This document shows, in pieces, positions 36,213 through 45,289 of a stretch of DNA of 64,000 bases. This DNA comes from Halanaerobiaceae bacterium ANBcell28 (GTDB taxonomy: Bacteria; Bacillota; Halanaerobiia; Halanaerobiales; DTU029). Location of the stretch: assembly GCA_037623315.1 (NCBI GenBank), contig JBBJJH010000016.1, positions 32,033 to 96,032 of the forward strand, read 5' to 3'. How positions within the stretch are numbered: position 1 is the stretch's first letter; each line of letters opens with the position of its first letter. The notes beneath the pieces were generated by a model. That model did no database searches. It saw nothing but the letters and a program-made list of their open reading frames with translations, and was not told where the DNA came from. Made by a program: the position numbers and the translations under genes.

Positions 36213-37136
36213 CTAACCGTTAAAAATTTTACTATCCTGGCTACTAGAAAGTAAATAGCACTCACTCCATTTCATTTGCTGATGATCACGAAAAAATATA
36301 CCTAAACTATTATCTTTATAAATTTCTAAAAAAACAGAGCGTATAGAAGAGCCTCTTCTATTTTCCAGTGAAGATACGTTAAACTGTCGAATATCTTGAT
36401 TATCAACCCAGGAAACTTTTCGATAGAGATTTTCCTTACCCCAGACAGCATCACCAATATGAGCATGACCATAGAAATGAAGCAAATGATTTTCCGGCAA
36501 AGGCAACATCTGATTCAAGTTTTCTGAAGGTCGTGTCCCACCAGCAAAAGCATAATGAGATACTGATATAGTTGCCTTTTCTGTCTTTTTAATTTTTTCA
36601 GATAAGATTCTGAAATCTTCTTTACTATATGGATATTTATCTTTATCTCCATGAATTTTACCATGAGTAGTGTACCATTCTCCTTTTTCGCTACAATGAT
36701 CAGATAGAAAAACAATCTGAAAATCACCGAATTCTTCAATGAAATAAAAATTGCTAAGGCTATCAATTGTACGCCAGTCAGCTACACTTTTTATAGTATT
36801 ATAGAAAGGCACAATTACTCTTTCGCCGCTTTTTTGCTTATTTCTAGAATAATCAAAATCATGATTCCCCATAACATATCTAAGAGGGATATTTAAAGGA
36901 ATAAGCAATTCCAGGTGCATCTCACACATTTCCTTTAAAAAATCCAGACGATTTCCTTCAGTAGCATCGCCTAGATACCAAATCTTATCACAGTTCATTT
37001 CTAAACTTTTATAATCTTCTACTGCCTTAGTTAATGACTCTCTTGCTTTCTCTGGAATAGACTGTTGCAAATCAGAAAAAATCCAGGCACTCTTTACTAT
37101 CTCTTCTCTGTTTTGTTTCAATATCTTATTAATCAT
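36213..37136 (-). CDS. Calcineurin-like metallophosphoesterase
   Basis: This 307-aa protein has no signal peptide. The two-metal site of the calcineurin superfamily is visible: D22 in FSDLQQ (His replaced by Gln after the Asp), GD at 56-57, GNHD at 90-93, VSHYAF with its His, and GHAHIGD in the second half. It should hydrolyse a phosphomonoester or diester in the cytoplasm. The substrate is unknown; a place in the galactan pathway is suggested only by position. ATG 37136 has GAGGAG upstream. The next gene downstream has its own promoters, so this gene probably ends a short unit that starts with the chemoreceptor. Confidence 0.85.
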   Translation of the reverse strand: MINKILKQNREEIVKSAWIFSDLQQSIPEKARESLTKAVEDYKSLEMNCDKIWYLGDATEGNRLDFLKEMCEMHLELLIPLNIPLRYVMGNHDFDYSRNKQKSGERVIVPFYNTIKSVADWRTIDSLSNFYFIEEFGDFQIVFLSDHCSEKGEWYTTHGKIHGDKDKYPYSKEDFRILSEKIKKTEKATISVSHYAFAGGTRPSENLNQMLPLPENHLLHFYGHAHIGDAVWGKENLYRKVSWVDNQDIRQFNVSSLENRRGSSIRSVFLEIYKDNSLGIFFRDHQQMKWSECYLLSSSQDSKIFNG

Positions 37137-37301
37137 ATTTAATTCTCCTCTTTAACTCTATTTATCAAGCCCTATTATTATCTAGTAAAAAATATCTTTA
37201 CAACTAATTAAGTCTAGTTGTGAAAAAATAAATTTAAAAAATTTGTTAATAAATTGCTAATGCTTTGCATACTCCAGTCTTAATAAATTACATTCTAGAA
37301 A

Positions 37302-39341
37302 TTATATTTTAAATTGTCCAAACAATTTTTCTAAACTCTGAGCCATTTCTGAAAGTTCGTGAGCTGAAGCAGATATTTCTTGTATAGCTGCAGATTGTTC
37401 TTCAGTAGCTACAGTTACTTCTTCACTTTTTCTAGCCTGTTCTTCAGTAACAGAAGCAATTTCTTCACTACTGGCTGAAAGTTCTTCAACTGCACCTGAT
37501 ATACCTTGAATTTGCGAAACCATATTTGCTATTTTTTTGTTTATAGTTTTAAATGCTTCTCCAGTTTCATCCATTATTTTGGCTCCTGATTCTATTTGGA
37601 TGTTGTTATTTTTAATTGTAACAGCTGTTTTTCTAGACTGTTTATTTAAGTCTCCAATTCTTTCTCTTATACTAACTGTTGATTTTTCTGTTTCTACTGA
37701 TAAATCTCTAATTTCTTCTGCTACAACTGCAAAACTTTTTCCCTGCTCTCCAGCCCGAGCTGCCTCAATAGCTGCATTTAAAGCCAGAAGGTTAGTCTGT
37801 TTAGCAATACGAGAAATAATATCTACTACAGTATTTATTTCTTCTGATGCATCATTCAGTTCCTGGATAGTCTCAATTGATTTTCTAGATGACTCAAGGA
37901 TTTGTTGCATTTCCTCTTCTGTCTTGCCCATTATAATCAAACCATCATCTGCCAATTCATTAATATCTGCAGCTGTATTAGCCATTTCCTCAGTATTTTT
38001 ACTCAAATTTTCTGTTGTCAATGTAAATTCTTCAAGAGATGCCGAAATTTCTTGAGCGCTAGAAAACATTTCTTCACTTGAATTTAAAACTGCCTCTATA
38101 GATAAAGAATTTTGTTGAACAGAAGAAGAAAGTTGCTTACTTGTAAAAGAGGTATTTTCTGCAGACTGACTTACACCATTAATCATCTTTCTTAAACTAG
38201 CTCTCATTTCTTTAAGTGCAGTTGCTAAAATCCCTATCTCATCCTTGCGTTCTAATAATCTATTATGAATATTTTGTGTAAAATCACCCTTAGCCAATAT
38301 TTCTGCTTGAAAACTAGCATCAATTATTGGCTTTGCAATATTTTTTGCTATCAAAGAACCTATAATAGCAGTAGATACACATACAATTAGCAAAATAAAC
38401 AAAATATTATTTCTTAAACTTAATATGTTAGCAAAAACTTCTTCCTGTGAAATCTCTACTACCAATCCTATAGGGGTATCCCCCAAACGTGATATATTGA
38501 CCTGCCCCAGGACAGGGAGTTGATAGTGATTTATATATTCACTTGCAAGATAAGTTTTTTCTTCATTATCTTTAATCTCTTCATAAAACAAATCAACAAT
38601 CTCTGTATCCAGGCGTCGTTGTAGTATTGAATCGCTAGCATATTCACCTAGATAAGTATTACTAAAAAGCAAACCATCAGCAGCTATCAAATAAGAATCA
38701 GCACTATCACCTAAACTTTCTAACCCTTGAAAAATAATCCTCTCAATGTCTTTCTGTCCCAAAATCAAATTAAAAGAACTAATTTCAATGCCTCCATGTG
38801 ACGCAAAAGTAGAAACTGGTACAGAGATTGTTAAGGAATATTCCTCTAATATATCTGAATAGTGAAGTTCAGACCAACTAGTTTGGCCGCTTAGTCCTGC
38901 TTGGATAAAATCTTCGCTAGATAAATCCTTACCCAATGGCAAATCATCAAGGGTACTGTATATAACCCTTCCATCTGGATCTGTTATATAAGCCATAGAA
39001 AAACCATAATCTTTTACTAGATTTGGTAATGTAAAGTTTAAAAGTGTTATTCTATCCTCCCAGGAAGGATTATCAATATCCCAGTCTAATTGAACTAAAA
39101 CACTTAAGCTCTGTTCAACATCTCGCATATTAGCAATTGTAGTAGCTTCCGATTCCTTTTCCTCCCAATATTCTTCAAGTGCTAATGTTGTTCGATGAGT
39201 ATGTATGCTTATAGAGTCATATACTTGCCCCCTTATTTCCCTTTCTGCGTTTCTATATAAGAGAAAACCAACTAATGTAACTGGTATTAATCCAATTAAT
39301 AAAAATATGCCTATTAGCTTTCTTTTAAGAGTTAATTTCAA
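37302..39341 (-). CDS. Methyl-accepting chemotaxis protein
   Basis: This 679-aa chemoreceptor has a first membrane helix at about 9-28, a dCache-type sensor domain outside the membrane (about 35-310), a second helix near 315-337, a HAMP domain, and the cytoplasmic signalling hairpin to the C-terminus. The hairpin tip [20 protein letters not shown] is the invariant CheA/CheW contact region. It would steer swimming towards a ligand; its place among galactan genes suggests a sugar or oligosaccharide from the polymer, which is inference. A terminator at 39375-39408 separates it from the GH16 gene. ATG 39341 follows AAGGAGGA. Confidence 0.95.
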   Translation of the reverse strand: MKLTLKRKLIGIFLLIGLIPVTLVGFLLYRNAEREIRGQVYDSISIHTHRTTLALEEYWEEKESEATTIANMRDVEQSLSVLVQLDWDIDNPSWEDRITLLNFTLPNLVKDYGFSMAYITDPDGRVIYSTLDDLPLGKDLSSEDFIQAGLSGQTSWSELHYSDILEEYSLTISVPVSTFASHGGIEISSFNLILGQKDIERIIFQGLESLGDSADSYLIAADGLLFSNTYLGEYASDSILQRRLDTEIVDLFYEEIKDNEEKTYLASEYINHYQLPVLGQVNISRLGDTPIGLVVEISQEEVFANILSLRNNILFILLIVCVSTAIIGSLIAKNIAKPIIDASFQAEILAKGDFTQNIHNRLLERKDEIGILATALKEMRASLRKMINGVSQSAENTSFTSKQLSSSVQQNSLSIEAVLNSSEEMFSSAQEISASLEEFTLTTENLSKNTEEMANTAADINELADDGLIIMGKTEEEMQQILESSRKSIETIQELNDASEEINTVVDIISRIAKQTNLLALNAAIEAARAGEQGKSFAVVAEEIRDLSVETEKSTVSIRERIGDLNKQSRKTAVTIKNNNIQIESGAKIMDETGEAFKTINKKIANMVSQIQGISGAVEELSASSEEIASVTEEQARKSEEVTVATEEQSAAIQEISASAHELSEMAQSLEKLFGQFKI

Positions 39342-39374
39342 TATATATTTCCTCCTTGTAATCTTGATATTTAA

Positions 39375-39408
39375 AAGCCCCTAACCCACATTAATGGGAA
39401 AGGGGCTT
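39375..39408 (-). terminator. Rho-independent terminator after the HEAT-GH16 gene
   Basis: AAGCCCCT and AGGGGCTT form the outer stem, and CCCA/TGGG an inner stem with two-base bulges. TTTT follows on the minus strand. It closes the glycosidase group 44853-39434 and isolates the chemoreceptor gene. Confidence 0.75.
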
Positions 39409-39433
39409 AATATTTTAGTTAGTAAATGAAAAA

Positions 39434-41569
39434 CTAAAAACTGAGAATACTATCAAAGGATTCACTACCCAAAACTTCCCCATCTTTTAATGCTTTGATT
39501 TCAGTATTTATACGTACTGCACCACTAATATCTTCTAAATCTTTGTATTCAAATTCTATAGTTTTATTATTATTACTAATTAAAATATTTTCTATGCTTT
39601 TTTCAAGACTTAAAAACTCCTCCCATCCCTGACCAAGTTTATTAAATCTTGTTACAATCTCAAGATCAACTTTTTTCGTAAGATCTATACTATTACGTAT
39701 CGAAGCTCTTCCTAATAAACGATCATCCTGTATACTGTAAGTAAGATTTCCATCTAAAGTCATCCTGTTCCATGAAAAATCACCTGGAGCACCTCTTTTC
39801 TGCCAAACTCTTACCCACTCAGTATCAAAATATGCAGGCCAATTTGTAGTATGATCTGGATCTGCAGCCCAACCTCCAACAGCTAAATTTATTAAGATAT
39901 ACATATCATATGATTCTGAAATACGCTGTCTATTTGTATACCTTGTCATTTCTCGACCATTAAGATACCATGCCATATGATTTGGTGACCACTCAAAACC
40001 ATATACATGAAAACCATCAGAAAGATCTGGCACACCATCTCCTGGACCCAACTTACGATAATGAGAACCCGTATTTTCCCAGTTTTCTCCATAATGATAA
40101 ACCATGTGAACATGACTCGGTTCATGTGTTAAAACTTCCATAATATCTACTTCTGGCGGCCAACCATCACCCAAAAGCCAAAAAGCAGGCCAAAACCCTC
40201 TACTATCTGGTACTCTCATGCTAGCTTCAATATAACCATAATTATAACGGAATGTATCATGAGTAGTAATAATTCCTGAAGTATAATCTACAGAAAGATC
40301 CCCAAATGAATCATGACTATGATTTCTTGGTGCATCTGGATGTCTCTCATCTTCTGCCCTTAATCTTAGCATACCATCTTCAACAATTACATTTTCAGTA
40401 AGCATATATGCTCGATGATTATGAACATATCCGGCTCCCCAAGGATATTGAGGTCTCCACTTTGTTAAATCTAGAGAATCCCCACTAAAATCATCCCAGA
40501 AAACCAAATCCCATTCACCAGGTACAGGCGGATAGTCATACTTCCAATTTTCAGGTATTTCCCCGGTATAATCAAAATCTCTCATTAAAATTTCACCCAC
40601 ATTTTTTTCAAAAGTTTTCAATTGATCTTTTTCTATATCACTTTTAGAAACAATCTGTCCCAGTAATTTATCTACATTCTTTTGATTACCACGCAAATCA
40701 TCTATAGAGAGATTGTTTATCTGAGCTATAGTCTTGAGGACATCCTTGCGTGTTTCTCTATTATTACCTTTAACATCTTCAAATACTCCTATTAAATTTA
40801 CTAGACTTTGATCTGCATTTATTCTCAGATGCCTAATAACTAAAGATGAAGCCCGTCGTACATTTTCATCTTCACTTTCAAGTAAATCAATTAATACTGC
40901 TAGCATATTTTCAGTATTACTTGTCAATATTCTGCTTGCAGGCCAGGTTACCTGTTGAACATCTTCTAAAGCATGTGCCAGTGCAAGAACAGTAAGAGGG
41001 TGTTCGATATCAATTTCTCCCAATAATGCTATTGCTTCAGCTTTTATATCAGTATTACGATCATTTTGTACAACTTTACTTAAATTATTAATTATATCTT
41101 CTTCATATTCACTAGTTCTCACTTTAGCTAGTGCTGAAACCGCAGCTCTTCTAACATTATGATCTGAATCTTTTGTAGCTTGAAGCAAAGTTTCTGTACT
41201 TTTAGAACTACCTATATTGCCCATCAATCTTACAGCACGTTGCCTAGCCCAATTGCTTTCTTCTTTCTCTAGAAATTTCTCTAAATAAGGTATAACTCTA
41301 ACACCAATATTCTCCAAAGCACGCGAAGTATTCCATGTTACATCACTATCATTATCTGCTAGCAATTTAACCATAGACGCAATCACCTGATCTTCTAATT
41401 CTGCACCTACTTCACCTAATTGAATCACTGCACCCTTACGCAGTTCAGGATCTGTACTATCTAAATTCTCAATATATCCTTGAATACTGTTTTCAGCTGA
41501 TACAACAGATGTCATGATAAAAAGAATTCCAATAAGAAAAAATACAGAGCAGACTCTTTTTTTAATCAT
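39434..41569 (-). CDS. Exported GH16 endo-hydrolase with N-terminal HEAT repeats and shared C-terminal module
   Basis: This 711-aa protein has a signal peptide (about 1-25). Residues about 30-330 are HEAT repeats, the clearest being WARQRAVRLMGNIG and VRRAAVSALAKV. The GH16 domain spans about 345-590 with catalytic motif EVDIME (nucleophile E473, D475, acid/base E478). This is the six-residue beta-bulge form found in laminarinases, agarases and galactanases. WPAFWLLGDGWP precedes it. Residues about 593-711 are the C-terminal module shared with four other exported proteins here. It should be an endo-enzyme on the polymer, likely a beta-galactanase; the subfamily is not certain. The frame also offers TTG 41575, but it lies only three bases from the Shine-Dalgarno site; ATG 41569 is correctly spaced. 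Confidence 0.88.
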   Translation of the reverse strand: MIKKRVCSVFFLIGILFIMTSVVSAENSIQGYIENLDSTDPELRKGAVIQLGEVGAELEDQVIASMVKLLADNDSDVTWNTSRALENIGVRVIPYLEKFLEKEESNWARQRAVRLMGNIGSSKSTETLLQATKDSDHNVRRAAVSALAKVRTSEYEEDIINNLSKVVQNDRNTDIKAEAIALLGEIDIEHPLTVLALAHALEDVQQVTWPASRILTSNTENMLAVLIDLLESEDENVRRASSLVIRHLRINADQSLVNLIGVFEDVKGNNRETRKDVLKTIAQINNLSIDDLRGNQKNVDKLLGQIVSKSDIEKDQLKTFEKNVGEILMRDFDYTGEIPENWKYDYPPVPGEWDLVFWDDFSGDSLDLTKWRPQYPWGAGYVHNHRAYMLTENVIVEDGMLRLRAEDERHPDAPRNHSHDSFGDLSVDYTSGIITTHDTFRYNYGYIEASMRVPDSRGFWPAFWLLGDGWPPEVDIMEVLTHEPSHVHMVYHYGENWENTGSHYRKLGPGDGVPDLSDGFHVYGFEWSPNHMAWYLNGREMTRYTNRQRISESYDMYILINLAVGGWAADPDHTTNWPAYFDTEWVRVWQKRGAPGDFSWNRMTLDGNLTYSIQDDRLLGRASIRNSIDLTKKVDLEIVTRFNKLGQGWEEFLSLEKSIENILISNNNKTIEFEYKDLEDISGAVRINTEIKALKDGEVLGSESFDSILSF

Positions 41570-41661
41570 TTTCAAAAACCTCCCTTTAATTATTCATGAT
41601 TATTTTTCATATGATACCTATAGTGGACAGTCTAAACTCGAAACAATTACTGTTATATAAA

Positions 41662-43134
41662 TTAGAAACTTACAACATTATTAAATGACTCACTACTAAT
41701 CAAAATTCCATCAACTAAAGCTCGAACTTCTGTTTCTATCCTTACTAATCCTCTTATATTTTCTAATTCTCCACTTTCATATTCAAATCTTAAAGTCTGC
41801 AATCTATTAGATAGTTCAAAGTTTTCTATAGTTTTTCTTTCAAATTCCAGAAAAGGAACCCATTGTCCTGCATCAAATTTGAAAAGACTTGTTGCAATTT
41901 CTAAATCTACATTTTCTGCCTGATCAGTATTGCTATATCTAAGAGAAGCCCTGACATTTAAAACATCATTTTCAAGAGTATATTCTAAATCACCATCAAG
42001 ACTTCTCCAATTCCAGGAGAAATTATCCGCTGATTGTATAGGCCTGTAAACATCTTTTACTTTCACATAAGTTATAGTTTCATCAGGCAGCGCCAATTCA
42101 AAGCGATTATCATCAGTTATATTAGCTTCAGCAGAAATAAAACTGTTATCATCCCACTGTACATATGAAACAGGGCCAGCGAATGTATTTCTATATAATT
42201 GGAATCCATAAGATTCTAAATCTCCACTATAATTACTGATCCAAATTATAAGGTCATTTCCCTGCATAAAAGCCCGGCTGTTTAATTTGCCTCTTGCAAG
42301 TTTTCTACCATCAAAATCATTCATTTGAACAGGACGAGACCCTAAAGTAGATTGAATAATTTTGCTCTTTATTTCAGCTGAAAGTCCATCTCTTTTATAA
42401 GCTTCCGCTACATATCCACTCAATTCTAGATCAAAGTTTTCAAATAATGAAATAAAACTTTCTTCTCCAAATACAAATGTCTGTTTTTGATAATATTCTT
42501 TTTCTGGACCTATAATATGCGGGATTGTAAAATCATCTACTAAGGCAATTCTCCATAGTTCCTTAAAGATGAGGTCATATTCTTCAGGGCTTATTTTAAT
42601 ATCCCTATTCACACTTCCAATATCCAAAATGTCTATTGGCAAATTAATATACTGCATATATTTTAAATAATCAGCTAATAAATAGGCTATTTTATCAGTT
42701 TGTAAATTACCATTATCTTGTGCCCAATCTGTTAAAAATTCTCCCTCCTGTATTTTCAATGTAGCAAATAACTTAAGATCATTTCTTACATTTAGAGCTT
42801 TTTTTATAGCCTGATTGAAATCTAAATAAATTTCTTCATCAAATTTGATAATTTTAGAATCATTATTTGTAAGAAAAACGGGGACCATTAAAACATTCAT
42901 GCTATCTTCTAAAAAAAGTTCTTTTGCAGTTTCTTCAGTCATAGCGTTAGCTTCTGCCTTATTTATTTCATATACCCATTCTTTAATTCTTTCAGTTTCT
43001 GTATTTGTATAAATTACAGCATCTTCCCTTTCCGCTGCAGATAATTTAAACCCCATTAATAGAGTTAATACAGAGAATAGTAATACTATTGTAATAATAT
43101 AGCTTATTTTGTTTTTTGAATATAATATACTCAT
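41662..43134 (-). CDS. Catalytically degenerate paralogue of the GH-A enzymes, exported
   Basis: This 490-aa protein aligns over its whole length with the enzymes at 43165 and 31397: same signal-peptide region, LNVRNDLKLFATLK, side beta domain with VSYVQW, and the C-terminal module (LVRIETEVRALVDG). Where the relatives have the acid/base motif DNE, it has GSVN. A stretch of about 60 residues that carries THYYP and the nucleophile motif NTEVH is missing. It therefore cannot be an active retaining glycosidase, yet the frame is open, with a signal peptide and GGAGG before ATG 43134. It may be a glycan-binding or scaffold protein, or a decaying duplicate. It begins 30 bases after the active 43165 gene and should share its transcript. 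Confidence 0.8.
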   Translation of the reverse strand: MSILYSKNKISYIITIVLLFSVLTLLMGFKLSAAEREDAVIYTNTETERIKEWVYEINKAEANAMTEETAKELFLEDSMNVLMVPVFLTNNDSKIIKFDEEIYLDFNQAIKKALNVRNDLKLFATLKIQEGEFLTDWAQDNGNLQTDKIAYLLADYLKYMQYINLPIDILDIGSVNRDIKISPEEYDLIFKELWRIALVDDFTIPHIIGPEKEYYQKQTFVFGEESFISLFENFDLELSGYVAEAYKRDGLSAEIKSKIIQSTLGSRPVQMNDFDGRKLARGKLNSRAFMQGNDLIIWISNYSGDLESYGFQLYRNTFAGPVSYVQWDDNSFISAEANITDDNRFELALPDETITYVKVKDVYRPIQSADNFSWNWRSLDGDLEYTLENDVLNVRASLRYSNTDQAENVDLEIATSLFKFDAGQWVPFLEFERKTIENFELSNRLQTLRFEYESGELENIRGLVRIETEVRALVDGILISSESFNNVVSF

Positions 43135-43164
43135 ATTTTAGATCCTCCACTCTTTTATTTTTTT

Positions 43165-44853
43165 TTAATTCAACATACTGTTTATAGACTCACTATAGAA
43201 AATAAGATCATCTATAACTATGTTTATAGTACTTTCTACTCTCATTAAGCCATTAATGTTATTTAACTTTGAACTATCCAATTCATATCTTAAAACTTTC
43301 TGTTCTTCACCTAAAGTAACATCGTCTATAATAATCTTTCCAAGATTCTCAACTTCCACCCATTGACCTGCATCTAGAGAAAGTAGTTTACTCTCAATCT
43401 CAAGGGTAACTTCTTCTAACTCTTCTCTAGCAGTATCTAAATAAGCAATTGAGAACCTAACAGATAATTTATCATCTACTTTAGAAAATGACAAATTAAT
43501 ACTAGTTTCATTCCATAGATAACCATAGCCTTCAAAGGAAGATGATCCATATACACCATGGACTCTTATCATAGAAACACTTTCATCAGGAAAATTCATT
43601 TCAAATCGATTATCAGCAGTTATATTAGCCATACCAAAACTAGAAGAATCTTCTTCCCATTGCAAATAACTTACAGGCCCATCAAAACTTTTATCTGCTA
43701 ATTCAAATCCATAAGAACTTAAATCTTCTCTGAAATTACTGACCCAAACTACTATATCATTTCCCTGTCTAAAAGCACGACTATTAAACTTTCCTTCTCC
43801 AAGTTCTCTACCATCAAAGTCAGTCATATCAATCGTATAAGCACCTAATGTAGAACGAACAACATTATTCTGTAATTCACCTCTAATACCATCTCTTATA
43901 TAATGCCACCATACATAGCCACTTAATCCTAAATCAAAGTTTTGAAATAATGAAACAAAGCTTTGATCAACAAAACTAAAGCCTTCCCTACTATATCTTC
44001 CACCTTTTAATGCATGAACCTCAGTATTCCAGACAGGACGACCATCAGCAGCATCAACTTTTCTTCTTAACTGCATATAAGGATTGTACCTGGGATAATA
44101 ATGAGTACCTACTATATCCAGTGTGTCTCTCCAGCCATCCTGATTAAAAGGTCTTACTAAATTAGGCACAGGATGATATGTTTCGGGGCCAACTATTAAT
44201 GGTACTGTAAAATTTTTTAAAATAGAAAGACGCCATAGTTCATCAACAATTCTTTTATGATCTACAGGTGTCATATCAGCTTCATTATATTCACGCTCAT
44301 TATCAATACCTAATAGATATATTGGTATGTTTTTTTTATTCATATATTGTAAATACTCTGCTAGCAATTGAGCATATTTTTCAGGTTTCAAGTTGTCATT
44401 ATCATCTTTGACCCAGTCAGGAAATGATTCCTGCCCCAGGAGCTTTAAACTAGCAAAAATCTTGACATCACTTCTAACATTCAACGTGTTTTTAATGGCT
44501 CTATTAACATGTGTATAAACTGATTTATCTATCACTCCAGGCTCAGGATGTCCTAAAGCAGCAAATATAGGTACTCTTAAAACATTCATACCATCTTCAA
44601 CAAAAAGTTTTCTGGCAAAATCTTCAGTGAGCTGGTTTGCTCTATCAGCCATATCACCTAGACCTTTAATATCAAAACCCCAGTCAGTAATTAAATGTTT
44701 TTCTGTTTCTGGATATATAATTGCATCACCATTAGCTTGAACAGAAAGACTAAGTAGAGCAGTAAAACTAATGTAAAATAATATTAATAAAAAAAACAAT
44801 ATTATTGAACGATTAAAAATTGTTTTAATATTTTTTGGGTAAATATTAGCCAT
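43165..44853 (-). CDS. Exported GH-A glycoside hydrolase (GH30-like) with shared C-terminal module
   Basis: This 562-aa protein has a signal peptide (about 12-40). Acid/base E186 lies in LGIDNEREYNEA and nucleophile E278 in WNTEVHALK, with GTHYYP about 25 residues before. A side beta domain contains VSYLQW and residues about 440-562 form the shared C-terminal module. It is a close paralogue of the 31397 enzyme. The likely job is endo- or exo-hydrolysis of galactan outside the cytoplasm. TTG 44868 is the Shine-Dalgarno region itself; ATG 44853 has GGAGGT at correct spacing and is chosen. It is the first gene of a group of three ending at the terminator 39375-39408. Confidence 0.82.
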   Translation of the reverse strand: MANIYPKNIKTIFNRSIILFFLLILFYISFTALLSLSVQANGDAIIYPETEKHLITDWGFDIKGLGDMADRANQLTEDFARKLFVEDGMNVLRVPIFAALGHPEPGVIDKSVYTHVNRAIKNTLNVRSDVKIFASLKLLGQESFPDWVKDDNDNLKPEKYAQLLAEYLQYMNKKNIPIYLLGIDNEREYNEADMTPVDHKRIVDELWRLSILKNFTVPLIVGPETYHPVPNLVRPFNQDGWRDTLDIVGTHYYPRYNPYMQLRRKVDAADGRPVWNTEVHALKGGRYSREGFSFVDQSFVSLFQNFDLGLSGYVWWHYIRDGIRGELQNNVVRSTLGAYTIDMTDFDGRELGEGKFNSRAFRQGNDIVVWVSNFREDLSSYGFELADKSFDGPVSYLQWEEDSSSFGMANITADNRFEMNFPDESVSMIRVHGVYGSSSFEGYGYLWNETSINLSFSKVDDKLSVRFSIAYLDTAREELEEVTLEIESKLLSLDAGQWVEVENLGKIIIDDVTLGEEQKVLRYELDSSKLNNINGLMRVESTINIVIDDLIFYSESINSMLN

Positions 44854-44886
44854 TCTTATAACCTCCAATTTATAAAAATAAATATA

Positions 44887-44914
44887 ATTATATATTAAGT
44901 TACTATTAGTACAA
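44887..44914 (-). promoter_or_regulatory. Possible promoter of the 44853-39434 glycosidase group
   Basis: TTGTAC (44914-44909) and TATAAT (44892-44887) are separated by 16 bases on the minus strand; the start would be about 27 bases before ATG 44853. The region is very AT-rich, so chance matches are likely. Confidence 0.35.
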
Positions 44915-44977
44915 TAAAATTTAATTTTATCTTGTTTTACAAATTAATAAATTTTAATAAAAAATAACTTTTTGTAT

Positions 44978-45113
44978 TTTATCCGAGAGCTAACTGCCAC
45001 TAAAACTCCCACTTCTATAAGTTGGAGATAAGTGGCACTAACCTCCTGGATTCGTTTTACTAAGTTTCAGTGGGAGATAAAAAACTCCCTCTGAAACTAA
45101 GAACTCACTTTAT
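44978..45113 (+). repeat. Structured repeat B, related to repeat A but in opposite orientation
   Basis: This 136-bp element has the same three conserved blocks as 16508-16766 and is read on the plus strand. GCCACT and AGTGGC enclose a hairpin (CTCCCACTT with AAGTTGGAG, one mismatch) unlike that of repeat A. A second hairpin, GTTTCAGTGGGAG with CTCCCTCTGAAAC, precedes the common end. CTCACT at its end can pair with AGTGAG just beyond (45104-45119), followed by a T-run. Confidence 0.6.
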
Positions 45114-45289
45114 AGTGAGATCAACTTTTTTAATATTATGTATCTATTTTTAACATATATTATTTAAAAGCCGATCCCACTTATTATAGACTTATAAAAT
45201 TATCTTTAGTAAAAGATTCATGAAACCATATATTTATTCAAACTATTCTTAAGGATATAGAGTTGTTTTATCTTATACTCTTATTTTAT

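Larger units (their letters stand above)
44854..45289. other. 436-bp gap without a gene
   Basis: It contains a possible promoter (44887-44914) and structured repeat B (44978-45113). The remaining 45114-45289 is AT-rich and shows no gene or convincing signal. No LacI-type operator is found here. Confidence 0.7.

Noticed and set aside
37537..38055. A 172-codon open frame on the plus strand
   Set aside because: It is antisense to the conserved signalling hairpin of the chemoreceptor and owes its length to that gene's codon pattern; it has no recognisable domain or good ribosome site.
39434..41569. GH16 domain as kappa-carrageenase or porphyranase
   Set aside because: The beta-bulge catalytic motif is compatible, but no diagnostic residues for those subfamilies could be recognised and the rest of the locus lacks anhydrogalactose enzymes; left as an unspecified endo-galactanase.
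45104..45119. CTCACT-TTAT-AGTGAG hairpin with T-run as a terminator
   Set aside because: It points along the plus strand, where no gene precedes it; better treated as the end of repeat B.
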